A DNA stretch of 8,416 nucleotides from Planctomycetota bacterium. GTDB lineage: Bacteria > Planctomycetota > Planctomycetia > Pirellulales > Lacipirellulaceae. This document shows positions 1 through 6,902 of the stretch, in pieces. A model generated the notes under the pieces. The model ran no database searches. It was not told the origin of the DNA and saw only the letters and a list, made by a program, of their open reading frames with translations. Every line of letters begins with the position of its first letter. The first letter of the stretch is position 1. Both the position numbers and the translations under genes were made by a program. Where the stretch lies: the NCBI GenBank assembly GCA_022615465.1, contig JAKEGR010000049.1:1-8416 (forward strand), written 5' to 3'.

Positions 1-145
1 CTGGCCGTGCTGGTGTCTGAAAAGTGCCGCCCGGCTTCGGTGGCTGCAACTGCAGTGGGTCGTTCCACTCCACCACATCGGCGATGGCCTTTACACCCGC
101 GCCATCCGAACATGCTATTCATGTGTTGATCGAAAATCAGTGTTG

Positions 146-1774
146 ATGCACATAGGCTTGACAGCACGATTCATCTGTTGCGCACTGGCATTCGTCCTGT
201 GTGGCTGCCACATGCCATGGTCGATCGAGAACGGCGGCAGCGTCGCTCGCAATGAACCACTGCGGCCCGAAATGGAACGAACCACCAGCGAACCGGTGGT
301 ATCGGTCACCACGGTTGGAAAGCTGAAGACTACAGGCCTCCCTGATCCTGTCCCAGTACCAGCAGCCACAACTACTGCCGTCAAAGCCAGTGCGCCCCAG
401 GCAAACGCCGGGCAGGATTTTGCCGGCGTTCTGGTCGAGTTGCGGCAAGTCGGTGAGATCGACCCGGTCGCACAGCAGCAACTCATCAAAGAACTCGAAC
501 ACACCAAGCCAGAACTGTGGCCGTTGGCGATCCAACAATTCCGTGCGACGCTTGCCTACCACGAGCAATTGACAGGAACCCGTCAACAACCCAATCGAGA
601 AGTTGATGCATCGGCCAAAGCCGTAATCCAGGCTTCGGCCAGTTCCACATCTATTTCTGCTTTCTCTGACAGACAAGCAGCCAACACGACGCGGCCATCG
701 ACGGCGATTGGCGCATTGGTTGATCCACGCGGGGCGCAGCGAGTACCGAGCGACTCGCTGGCGGATGGCGTTGTAAACCAGCCGGCACCGGGCGGGGTTT
801 CACGGGACCAGGCGCCCGCTGAGTTCAAAGGCAAAGAGCTTGCGCAGCCCATGGCCGTCGCGGAGGCGGGGGGCAACACATCGACAGCGGCACAACCAAC
901 GGTTGCCGATCGGCTGCAAGCTCCATTGCAGGGAGTGGTTCAAATTCGATTCGATGAAGCCGACGATTCACCGTGGAACGAGTCAACGACTCTGGATTCG
1001 GTGGAGGGTGAATCGGGCGCTGCATTCGTCCCGCCGGCGGGCGCTGCCGCCGCAACGGCGGGGCAGGACTGGCACGAGTTGATCGAGATGGCAGCCGACC
1101 GCCTGGCGAGCCAGGCACCCCCTTCTCCACAGTCGACCGCCGAAGTGCATCAGCACGCGACACTTCGAATACTACGGCTTCTCGCGGGGCGAACCGAGGA
1201 ATCGCTCGAACCGATTCCGCGGATTTCGCCGGTCGAGCAGGATTATTGGTCGCGGCAGTTGTTCGCGCTCGCGACCTACTTGGATCACCATCAGCAACCG
1301 GATGAAGAGCGGCGTGCAGCAGCCAGCGCCGCGCATCTGGACGAAGCAGTTGCGAGTCTGCGTGAGTTGGGGGCATTATCGCTCCGCAATCTGGCGTTTT
1401 GCAAAGAAGTGCAAGGCTATGGCGCCTACGAGCCTTACGATACGGATCGCTTTTCGTCGGGCGAACAAGTGTCGCTTTATGTCGAAATCGAGAACTATTG
1501 CAGCCAGTCGACGGAGATGGGGTACAGTACGCAGTTGGGTGCGACGTATGAAATACTCAACGAGAAGGGTCGGAACGTCGACGGTGGCAAGTTTCCTGAC
1601 GTGGAGGATTGCTGCCGCAGTCGTCGCCGCGATTTCCATGTGCGCTATGGCCTCACGCTGCCCGAGAAGCTTGCATCGGGCAAATATCGGCTGCAACTCG
1701 TCGTGAAGGACCGAAAAAGCGACAAGAAAGGCAGCGCCCAGTTGGCCTTCGAGGTAGATTCCGCGGGAAAGTAG
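146..1774 (+). CDS. Predicted secreted lipoprotein, function unknown (planctomycete-type)
   Basis: I cannot assign a function. From the ATG at 146 the protein has 542 residues. It opens with a short signal peptide: Arg8, a hydrophobic stretch FICCALAFVL, then a lipobox-like LCGC, so Cys21 (bases 206-208) is the likely lipidated residue and the protein is probably membrane-anchored outside the cytoplasm. About residues 35-300 are rich in Ala, Pro, Gln, Ser and Thr and look largely disordered. About residues 308-400 look helical (DWHELIEMAADRLASQ, then EQDYWSRQLFALATYLD). About residues 408-540 look like a beta-rich domain with FCKEV, IENYCSQS and EDCCRSRRRDF, ending in LASGKYRLQLVVKDRKS. I recall this helical-plus-beta arrangement from planctomycete hypothetical proteins, but this is memory, not a search. 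A GTG at 140 would add two residues; neither start has a clear Shine-Dalgarno sequence, and the frame is open to the left edge, so the signal peptide decides the start. It stands alone, converging on rfbB. Confidence 0.8.
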   Translation: MHIGLTARFICCALAFVLCGCHMPWSIENGGSVARNEPLRPEMERTTSEPVVSVTTVGKLKTTGLPDPVPVPAATTTAVKASAPQANAGQDFAGVLVELRQVGEIDPVAQQQLIKELEHTKPELWPLAIQQFRATLAYHEQLTGTRQQPNREVDASAKAVIQASASSTSISAFSDRQAANTTRPSTAIGALVDPRGAQRVPSDSLADGVVNQPAPGGVSRDQAPAEFKGKELAQPMAVAEAGGNTSTAAQPTVADRLQAPLQGVVQIRFDEADDSPWNESTTLDSVEGESGAAFVPPAGAAAATAGQDWHELIEMAADRLASQAPPSPQSTAEVHQHATLRILRLLAGRTEESLEPIPRISPVEQDYWSRQLFALATYLDHHQQPDEERRAAASAAHLDEAVASLRELGALSLRNLAFCKEVQGYGAYEPYDTDRFSSGEQVSLYVEIENYCSQSTEMGYSTQLGATYEILNEKGRNVDGGKFPDVEDCCRSRRRDFHVRYGLTLPEKLASGKYRLQLVVKDRKSDKKGSAQLAFEVDSAGK

Positions 1775-1786
1775 ACTACGTGCCGC

Positions 1787-1805
1787 GTCCGTGAGAAGAA
1801 CGGGC
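1787..1805. terminator. Weak hairpin between convergent genes
   Basis: The 39-base gap between the two convergent stop codons can form a 6-pair stem, GTCCGT with ACGGGC (one G-T pair), around a 7-base loop. No T tract follows on either strand, so this is not a standard intrinsic terminator. It is only the best local candidate for ending either transcript. Confidence 0.15.
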
Positions 1806-1813
1806 CGTCCCCT

Positions 1814-2881
1814 TCACTCGCGGTTCTGCGTCTCCAGGCCCATGCGTCGGGTGCGATCGAAATGTGCGGCGACTTGATCGACCCAATCGCGGTGGTCGAT
1901 GTACCAGCGAACAGTTTGGCGCAAGCCGTCCAGCAAGTGCGTTTGTGGCAACCAGCCCGTGGCGAGGATTGTCGTCGTATCCAAGGCATAACGATCGTCA
2001 TGGCCGGGCCGGTTCGCGACGTGATGGATCAGCCGATCACACGGAGCATGGGGCAGATTCGGGCATAGTTGATCCACCAGACTGCAAATCTTCCGGACTA
2101 GCGAGAGGTTCGTGCAGCCCGTGCCCGTGGCAATGTTGAACGATTCGCCGACGCGGGGTTCTTGGAGGATCCCATCGAGAGCGCGGCATAAGTCCTCGCC
2201 GAACAGCCAGTCGCGCTGCTGGCTGCCATCGCCATACACTGGGATGGATTGGCCGGAGATCGCGTTGAGGATGGCAAGAGGAACTAGCTTTTCGGGAAAC
2301 TGATACGGCCCGTAGCAATTGGAAGGATGCACGAGGACCACCGGAAGTCCGTAGGTGCGGTGATATGCCCGGACGAAGTGGTCGGCGGCGGCTTTGGAGG
2401 CGGCATACGGCGAACTCGGCCGATAGGCATCTGCTGCGAGGCTGCGGTGTGGGTCTGCGACGGGACCGAACACTTCATCGGAAGAGATTTGGAGGAAGCG
2501 AAATCGTTCCTTCGCACTACCCGGCAGCCGCCGCCAGTAGCGGAGGGCGGCCTCCAGAAGATGCGTCGTGCCGACGACATTGGTGGTCACGAACGGGGCC
2601 GGGGCGTCGATCGAGCGATCCACGTGGGTTTCCGCCGCAAAGTTGACAATCGCCCACGGCTGAAACTCCTTGAGGATTGCCATGAGGAGCGGCCCGTCGG
2701 CAATGTCCCCACGCCGAAAGAGCAGCCGCGGATCGTCGGCGACAGCGGCCAGCGATGCCATATTGCCGGCGTACGTCAGATTGTCGAGCACGACGACGCG
2801 GTCTCTCTGGTGGGTGAGCCAGTGGCGTACAAACCAGCCGCCCAAAAAGCCCGCGCCGCCGGTGACAAGAATGGTTTCCAA
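1814..2881 (-). CDS. rfbB: dTDP-glucose 4,6-dehydratase (RmlB/RfbB family)
   Basis: This extended SDR enzyme is expected to convert dTDP-glucose to dTDP-4-keto-6-deoxyglucose with bound NAD, in the cytoplasm, the second step towards dTDP-rhamnose and related deoxysugars. From TTG at 2881 it has 355 residues, the usual family length. Visible landmarks are the NAD fold TGGAGFLGG (7-15), DNLTYAGN (33-40), FAAETHVDRS (81-90), the active-site run SSDEVFG (133-139) with Asp135 and Glu136, the Tyr159-Lys163 pair in SPYAASK, NCYGPYQFPEKL (188-199), RDWLFGEDLCRAL (223-235) and RPGHDDRYALD (291-301). The TTG start puts the initiator just before the NAD motif, as in relatives. The frame stays open upstream but only as an overlap with metH; a GTG at 2935 would add 18 residues with no family counterpart. 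Ser134 replaces the more usual Thr, and GED replaces the usual VED. Another NDP-hexose substrate is possible. No rmlA, rmlC or rmlD lies in the window. It follows metH by 46 bases and is probably co-transcribed. Confidence 0.9.
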   Translation of the reverse strand: METILVTGGAGFLGGWFVRHWLTHQRDRVVVLDNLTYAGNMASLAAVADDPRLLFRRGDIADGPLLMAILKEFQPWAIVNFAAETHVDRSIDAPAPFVTTNVVGTTHLLEAALRYWRRLPGSAKERFRFLQISSDEVFGPVADPHRSLAADAYRPSSPYAASKAAADHFVRAYHRTYGLPVVLVHPSNCYGPYQFPEKLVPLAILNAISGQSIPVYGDGSQQRDWLFGEDLCRALDGILQEPRVGESFNIATGTGCTNLSLVRKICSLVDQLCPNLPHAPCDRLIHHVANRPGHDDRYALDTTTILATGWLPQTHLLDGLRQTVRWYIDHRDWVDQVAAHFDRTRRMGLETQNRE

Positions 2882-2886
2882 GATGA

Positions 2887-2890
2887 TTCC
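2887..2890 (-). promoter_or_regulatory. Partial Shine-Dalgarno site for the rfbB TTG start
   Basis: On the minus strand GGAA lies 5 bases before the TTG at 2881-2879. It is a short match, but it supports TTG over the alternative GTG at 2935. No ATG exists in frame between the metH stop and the NAD-binding motif. Confidence 0.35.
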
Positions 2891-2927
2891 GGTGAAAGCT
2901 AGTAATTCGAAAGCAGTTCTGGTGCCG

Positions 2928-5900
2928 TCAAGCACCTGGTTCGTAGCCCATATTAGGGGCCAGCCAGCGCTCAATCTCGGCGACGGCCATTCCCTTACGG
3001 AGGGCGTAATTTTCCACCTGGTCGCGCGTGATTCGATCAACGGCAAAGTAACGGGCCTGCGGGTGAGCGAAGTACAGGCCCGAGACGCTGGCCGCCGGGT
3101 GCATCGCAAAGTGCTCGGTAAGTGTGATGCCGGTCGCGCGCTCGGCGTCCAAGAGCGTGAACAATGTCGCCTTCTCGGTGTGATCGGGCTGGGCCGGGTA
3201 GCCCGGGGCCGGCCGAATGCCGCGATATTTTTCCGTGATGAGATCGTTGTTTGTAAGTCTTTCGTCGCGGCCGTAGCCCCAGTCACGGCGGGCTTGGGCG
3301 TGTAGATACTCGGCAAACGCCTCGGCTAACCGGTCGGCAAGCGCTTTGACCATGATCGAATTGTAATCGTCTTGTTGCCGCTCAAACTGATCGGCCAGTT
3401 CGTCACAGCCGATGCCGGCCGTCACGGCAAACCCGCCAAGGTAGTCGCGGCGGCCGCTATCAGCCGGGGCGATGAAGTCGGCGAGTGAATAAAACGCATC
3501 CTGCCCCTTGCGCTCCCATTGCTGGCGGAGAGCATGGAAGCGGCACCGCTCCTTGTTTCGCATCTCATCCGTGTAGACGATGATATCGTCGCCGTCGCTC
3601 GCCGCGGGCCAGATGCCGTAGACACCGTGAGCGGTGAGAGAAAGGGGGAGACAAGGAGGCTCTACCAGTCGGCCGCTCTCCTTGTCTGTTTTTTCGCTGT
3701 CGCGAATGATACGGTCTAGCAGTTCTTGGGCGTCATCGTATAGTTTGCGAGCCGCCTCGCCGACATTCGGATCGTCGAAAATCCGCGGGTACTTGCCCTT
3801 CAACTCCCATGTCAAGAAGAACGGGGACCAGTCGATGTAGTCTCGCAATACTTTGAGCGAAACTGCTTTCAGAACACGCGTACCAATCACCTCGGGCGTG
3901 GGAATGTCGACCGTTGCCCAGTCGATCGCAAATCGCCGGGCGAGCGCCTCGGCATACGGCACAAGTTTTGCTTCCTGCCGCTTCGCGTGGGAGTCGACGA
4001 GCCGCCGTTGCAACTGGCGGTTTTCGGCGTCAAGCCGCGGCCTCGCTTCTGGATTCATCAGACGCTCGACGACGCCCACCGATCGCGACGCATCGTGTAC
4101 GTGAATCACCTCGTGGGAATAGGCCGGCGCGATCTTCACGGCCGTGTGCTTGGCGCTAGTCGTTGCGCCGCCGATCAACAGCGGAAGCCGGAACCCTGTT
4201 CGCTCCATCTCGCGGGCAACATGCACCATTTCATCGAGACTGGGGGTAATGAGGCCGGAAAGGCCGATGACATCGACACGTTCAGCGCGGGCCTGCTCCA
4301 GGACTGTTTCGCAGGGGACCATCACCCCCAAGTCGATCACGTCAAAATTGTTGCAGCCGAGCACCACGCCGACGATGTTCTTGCCTATGTCGTGGACGTC
4401 GCCCTTGACGGTGGCGAGCAAGATTTTCGTGCGGGCCTTCCGACCATCACCGCTGGCGTGCTTCTCCGCCTCCATGAACGGCGTGAGGAAGGCGACGGCC
4501 TTCTTCATCACGCGAGCCGATTTCACCACCTGCGGCAAAAACATCTTGCCCGCGCCGAACAGGTCGCCGACGATGCTCATGGCTTCCATCAGCGGCCCTT
4601 CGATGATCGCCAGGCACGAAGGATACTTCCGCCGGGCCGCTTCCGCATCTTCATCGATGTATTTGACGATGCCCTTCAAGATCGCGTGCTTGAGACGCTC
4701 ATTGACTGGTTCCGATCGCCATGCTTCGTCGGCCGCGGCAGTCGTAGCCCCCTGCCCTTTGATGGTCTCGGCATGCTCGATGAGTCGCTCGGTCGCCTCT
4801 GGTCGGCGGTTAAGCAGGACATCCTCAACCAGCTCCTTGAGCCGCGGCTCGATCTCTTCATAGACGGCAAGCTGGCCGGCATTGACGATTCCCATGTCAA
4901 GCCCAGCCCGGATGGCGTGGTACAGGAACACGGCGTGCATCGCCTCGCGAACCGTATCGTTTCCGCGGAAGGAAAACGAAATGTTCGACACGCCGCCCGA
5001 CACATGCGTGCCGGGACATGCCGCCTTGATTCGCGGGATCGACTCGATGAAATTGACCGCGTAGTTGTTGTGTTCCTCGATGCCAGTGGCGACGGTGAGA
5101 ATGTTCGGATCGAAGACGATGTCTTCGGGCGGGAAGCCGACTTTTTTGGTGAGTAATTCGTAGGCCCGGCGGCAGATGCGAATCTTGTCGTCTACTTCCA
5201 CCGCCTGCCCCTGCTCGTCGAACGCCATCACGATCACCGCGGCGCCGTACCAGCGGCAGAGCCGCGCGCGGCGCAAAAATTCTTCCTCGCCATCCTTGAG
5301 GCTGATTGAGTTGACAAGCGGTTTTCCCTGCAACGATTTGAGGCCTGCCTCGATGACCGACCATTTGCTGCTATCGACCATCATCGGCACGGCCGCCACG
5401 TCGTGCTCGCCGGCGATCAGCCGCAGGAACTTCGTCATCGTCGCCTCGCCATCGAGAAGCGCTTCGTCCATGTTGATATCGATGATATTGGCCCCACCGG
5501 CCACTTGCTGCCTGGCAATCTCTACCGCTTCCTCGAAATGCTCTTCCTTGATCAGCCGGGCAAATTTGCGCGAGCCGGTAACATTGGTCCGCTCGCCAAT
5601 CATTAGGAAGTTGCTGTCCGGACGGAGGTTGAGCGGCCGCGTCCCACTGAGCCGCAGCAGCGGGGCAAACGCTGTCCTCTGGTGGGGCCGCTTGCCGCGT
5701 ACCGCTTCGACCATCGCGCGAATATGGTCCGGACGTGTGCCGCAGCAGCCTCCGACGATGTTTACCCAGCCCCGCTCGGCGAACTCGCCGATCATGCGGC
5801 CCATGTCGGCCGGGCCGAGGTCATACTGCCCCATTTCGTTCGGCAAACCCGCGTTCGGGTGACAACTGATCCGCACCGATGCAATCTGTTGCAGCGTCTC

Positions 5901-6677
5901 CAAATGGGGCCGCATCAACTCCGGCCCGAGCGCACAATTCACGCCCACCGAGAGCATCGGGAAATGCGAGACCGCATTCCAAAACGCCTCAACTTCCTGG
6001 CCAGAGACAAATGTTGCTCCACCCCTGTCAAACGTGCCCGATATCATCACTGGTACGCGGACATCGTGATCGTCGAAGCAGCGGGCAATTGCAAACAGGC
6101 ACGCCTTGAGATTCAGCGTGTCGATGACCGTCTCGGGCAGCAGTATGTCGACGCCCGCGTCGACGAGCGCTGCCACCTGCTGATAGTACGACTCGGCCAT
6201 CAGATCAAAAGTGACGCCGCGGTGGCTGGCGTCCTCGACCTTGGTGCTGATCGCCGTTTGCTTCGCAGTGGGGCCGATCGAACCGGCGACGAATCGCGGC
6301 CGGTTCGGCGTCAGGTCATTGAACTCGTCACATGCCCGGCGGGCACAGGCGACGGCGGCCATGTTGATTTCACGCACCAACTCCAGCGGTAGTTCAAACT
6401 CCTCCATGCCGATCGGGCTGGCGCCGAATGTATTGGTTTCCACGATGTCGGCGCCAGCCTGCAGGTAGTGGCGGTGAATCTCGGTCACCTCGCCCGGATG
6501 GGTCAAGCAGAGAATGTCGGCGAAGTTCCTGAGGTCTTTGTGATGCCCTGCAAACCGCTCGCCGCGAACCGCCCGCTCATCCAGCCCGAGCACCTGAATC
6601 TGAGTCCCCATAGCGCCGTCAAGGATCAGGATGCGATCGTCGAGGAGCGATTCAAGCAATTCGGTTTTGTCGGTCAT
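2928..6677 (-). CDS. metH: Cobalamin-dependent methionine synthase MetH
   Basis: This cytoplasmic enzyme transfers the methyl group of 5-methyltetrahydrofolate to homocysteine through methylcobalamin, giving methionine and tetrahydrofolate. At 1249 residues it is full length (E. coli MetH is 1227). All four modules appear in order. The homocysteine domain (about 10-330) has DGAMGT and the zinc ligands Cys248, Cys311 and Cys312. The pterin domain (about 350-620) has [13 protein letters not shown] and [12 protein letters not shown]. The cobalamin module (about 655-880) has the cap helix region, DVHDIGK with axial ligand His762, [13 protein letters not shown] and [13 protein letters not shown]. 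The reactivation domain (about 905-1245) has the AdoMet-binding RPAPGY at 1155-1160 and ends in [11 protein letters not shown]. The ATG at 6677 begins [12 protein letters not shown], a normal distance before DGAMGT; a TTG at 6749 would add 24 residues of poor quality. AGGA lies 11 bases upstream. Nothing essential is missing. It has its own promoter and long leader, and rfbB follows 46 bases downstream. Confidence 0.98.
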   Translation of the reverse strand: MTDKTELLESLLDDRILILDGAMGTQIQVLGLDERAVRGERFAGHHKDLRNFADILCLTHPGEVTEIHRHYLQAGADIVETNTFGASPIGMEEFELPLELVREINMAAVACARRACDEFNDLTPNRPRFVAGSIGPTAKQTAISTKVEDASHRGVTFDLMAESYYQQVAALVDAGVDILLPETVIDTLNLKACLFAIARCFDDHDVRVPVMISGTFDRGGATFVSGQEVEAFWNAVSHFPMLSVGVNCALGPELMRPHLETLQQIASVRISCHPNAGLPNEMGQYDLGPADMGRMIGEFAERGWVNIVGGCCGTRPDHIRAMVEAVRGKRPHQRTAFAPLLRLSGTRPLNLRPDSNFLMIGERTNVTGSRKFARLIKEEHFEEAVEIARQQVAGGANIIDINMDEALLDGEATMTKFLRLIAGEHDVAAVPMMVDSSKWSVIEAGLKSLQGKPLVNSISLKDGEEEFLRRARLCRWYGAAVIVMAFDEQGQAVEVDDKIRICRRAYELLTKKVGFPPEDIVFDPNILTVATGIEEHNNYAVNFIESIPRIKAACPGTHVSGGVSNISFSFRGNDTVREAMHAVFLYHAIRAGLDMGIVNAGQLAVYEEIEPRLKELVEDVLLNRRPEATERLIEHAETIKGQGATTAAADEAWRSEPVNERLKHAILKGIVKYIDEDAEAARRKYPSCLAIIEGPLMEAMSIVGDLFGAGKMFLPQVVKSARVMKKAVAFLTPFMEAEKHASGDGRKARTKILLATVKGDVHDIGKNIVGVVLGCNNFDVIDLGVMVPCETVLEQARAERVDVIGLSGLITPSLDEMVHVAREMERTGFRLPLLIGGATTSAKHTAVKIAPAYSHEVIHVHDASRSVGVVERLMNPEARPRLDAENRQLQRRLVDSHAKRQEAKLVPYAEALARRFAIDWATVDIPTPEVIGTRVLKAVSLKVLRDYIDWSPFFLTWELKGKYPRIFDDPNVGEAARKLYDDAQELLDRIIRDSEKTDKESGRLVEPPCLPLSLTAHGVYGIWPAASDGDDIIVYTDEMRNKERCRFHALRQQWERKGQDAFYSLADFIAPADSGRRDYLGGFAVTAGIGCDELADQFERQQDDYNSIMVKALADRLAEAFAEYLHAQARRDWGYGRDERLTNNDLITEKYRGIRPAPGYPAQPDHTEKATLFTLLDAERATGITLTEHFAMHPAASVSGLYFAHPQARYFAVDRITRDQVENYALRKGMAVAEIERWLAPNMGYEPGA

Positions 6678-6837
6678 GGCGGGATGATTCCTGGCGTGGC
6701 GATGGGATCCAGCGCCCCAATGGAAAGCGACAGTTGCCGGCCGAGGCAATCGCGCTGAACGACCTGCGGCTTGAAAACCAGACGGCCACGCCGTGACCAG
6801 GTTCAGACGCCGTTAGCGGCCCACTCACCGATCCAAC
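6678..6837 (-). promoter_or_regulatory. metH: Long structured 5' leader of metH, class unknown
   Basis: The predicted transcript start near 6837 leaves an untranslated leader of about 160 bases. By hand it folds into consecutive elements: GCCG/CGGC with a CTAA loop (6809-6820); ACGGC/GCCGT with a GTG loop (6782-6794), enclosed by ACCTG/CAGGT (6798-6802 with 6762-6766) plus TGA/TCA outside a bulge; and a 9-pair stem, TTGCC/GGCAA extended by GCGA/TCGC across a CTG bulge (6727-6753). Near the start codon CTGG (6709-6712) can pair with CCAG (6691-6694), touching the AGGA ribosome site at 6689-6692. Length and position suit a riboswitch or other cis-regulatory RNA, and MetH genes are known targets of SAM-, SAH- or B12-linked control. 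I cannot match it to the SAM-I, SAM-II, SAM-IV, SAH or cobalamin consensus, and GC-rich DNA forms hairpins by chance. Confidence 0.35.
6689..6692 (-). promoter_or_regulatory. metH: Shine-Dalgarno site of metH
   Basis: AGGA on the minus strand lies 11 bases before the ATG at 6677, rather far but usable. It supports this ATG over the upstream in-frame TTG at 6749, and it could be partly masked by pairing with CTGG at 6709-6712. Confidence 0.4.
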
Positions 6838-6843
6838 GGTACT

Positions 6844-6873
6844 ATCATAGCTTGTGAAGCCACGGAATGGCAA
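6844..6873 (-). promoter_or_regulatory. Sigma-70-type promoter upstream of metH
   Basis: Reading the minus strand, a -35 box TTGCCA (6868-6873, 5 of 6 to TTGACA) and a -10 box TATGAT (6844-6849, 5 of 6 to TATAAT) are separated by 18 bases. Transcription would start near 6837. The promoter lies about 30 bases past the stop codon of the upstream dehydratase, so metH (and probably rfbB) can be expressed independently of it. This is a pattern match by eye in a GC-rich background, where AT-rich hexamers at correct spacing are uncommon. Confidence 0.55.
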
Positions 6874-6902
6874 CGTGCGCAGTGGCAGGAGTGCAAGGCG
6901 GG

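Noticed and set aside
90..121. Possible promoter for the lipoprotein: TTTACA at 90-95 with TATTCA at 116-121
   Set aside because: The spacing is 20 bases and the -10 match is only 3 of 6, so it is not supportable.
1..145. Possible ends or starts of genes at the left edge: plus frame 1 open to a stop at 127-129, and a minus frame open from about 110 to the edge
   Set aside because: Too short to judge, with no recognisable motif, no convincing start or Shine-Dalgarno site, and several frames open at once.
2882..3316. Upstream extension of the rfbB frame to a 500-residue protein
   Set aside because: The extra residues overlap metH in another frame, are low quality (Thr/Arg/Pro-rich) and precede the normal NAD-binding N-terminus.
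3987..5156. A 389-codon open frame on the plus strand, opposite metH
   Set aside because: It lies entirely antisense to the well-conserved metH coding sequence and its translation has no recognisable domain; long antisense frames are common in GC-rich genes.
6720..6780. Resemblance of CGGCCGGCAAC in the leader to SAM-I/SAM-IV riboswitch cores
   Set aside because: The next bases are TGTCGC rather than the conserved CC-containing continuation, and I could not form the matching helices; a covariance search would settle it.
6760..6810. Resemblance of GAACCTGGTCA in the metH leader to bacterial SRP RNA
   Set aside because: The diagnostic GGAA-type loop and following GAAGCAGC-like part of SRP RNA are missing; the sequence continues with an unrelated GC hairpin.
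6873..6902. Search for an intrinsic terminator after the WbpM-type dehydratase
   Set aside because: No stable hairpin followed by a T tract is visible, so readthrough into metH cannot be excluded.
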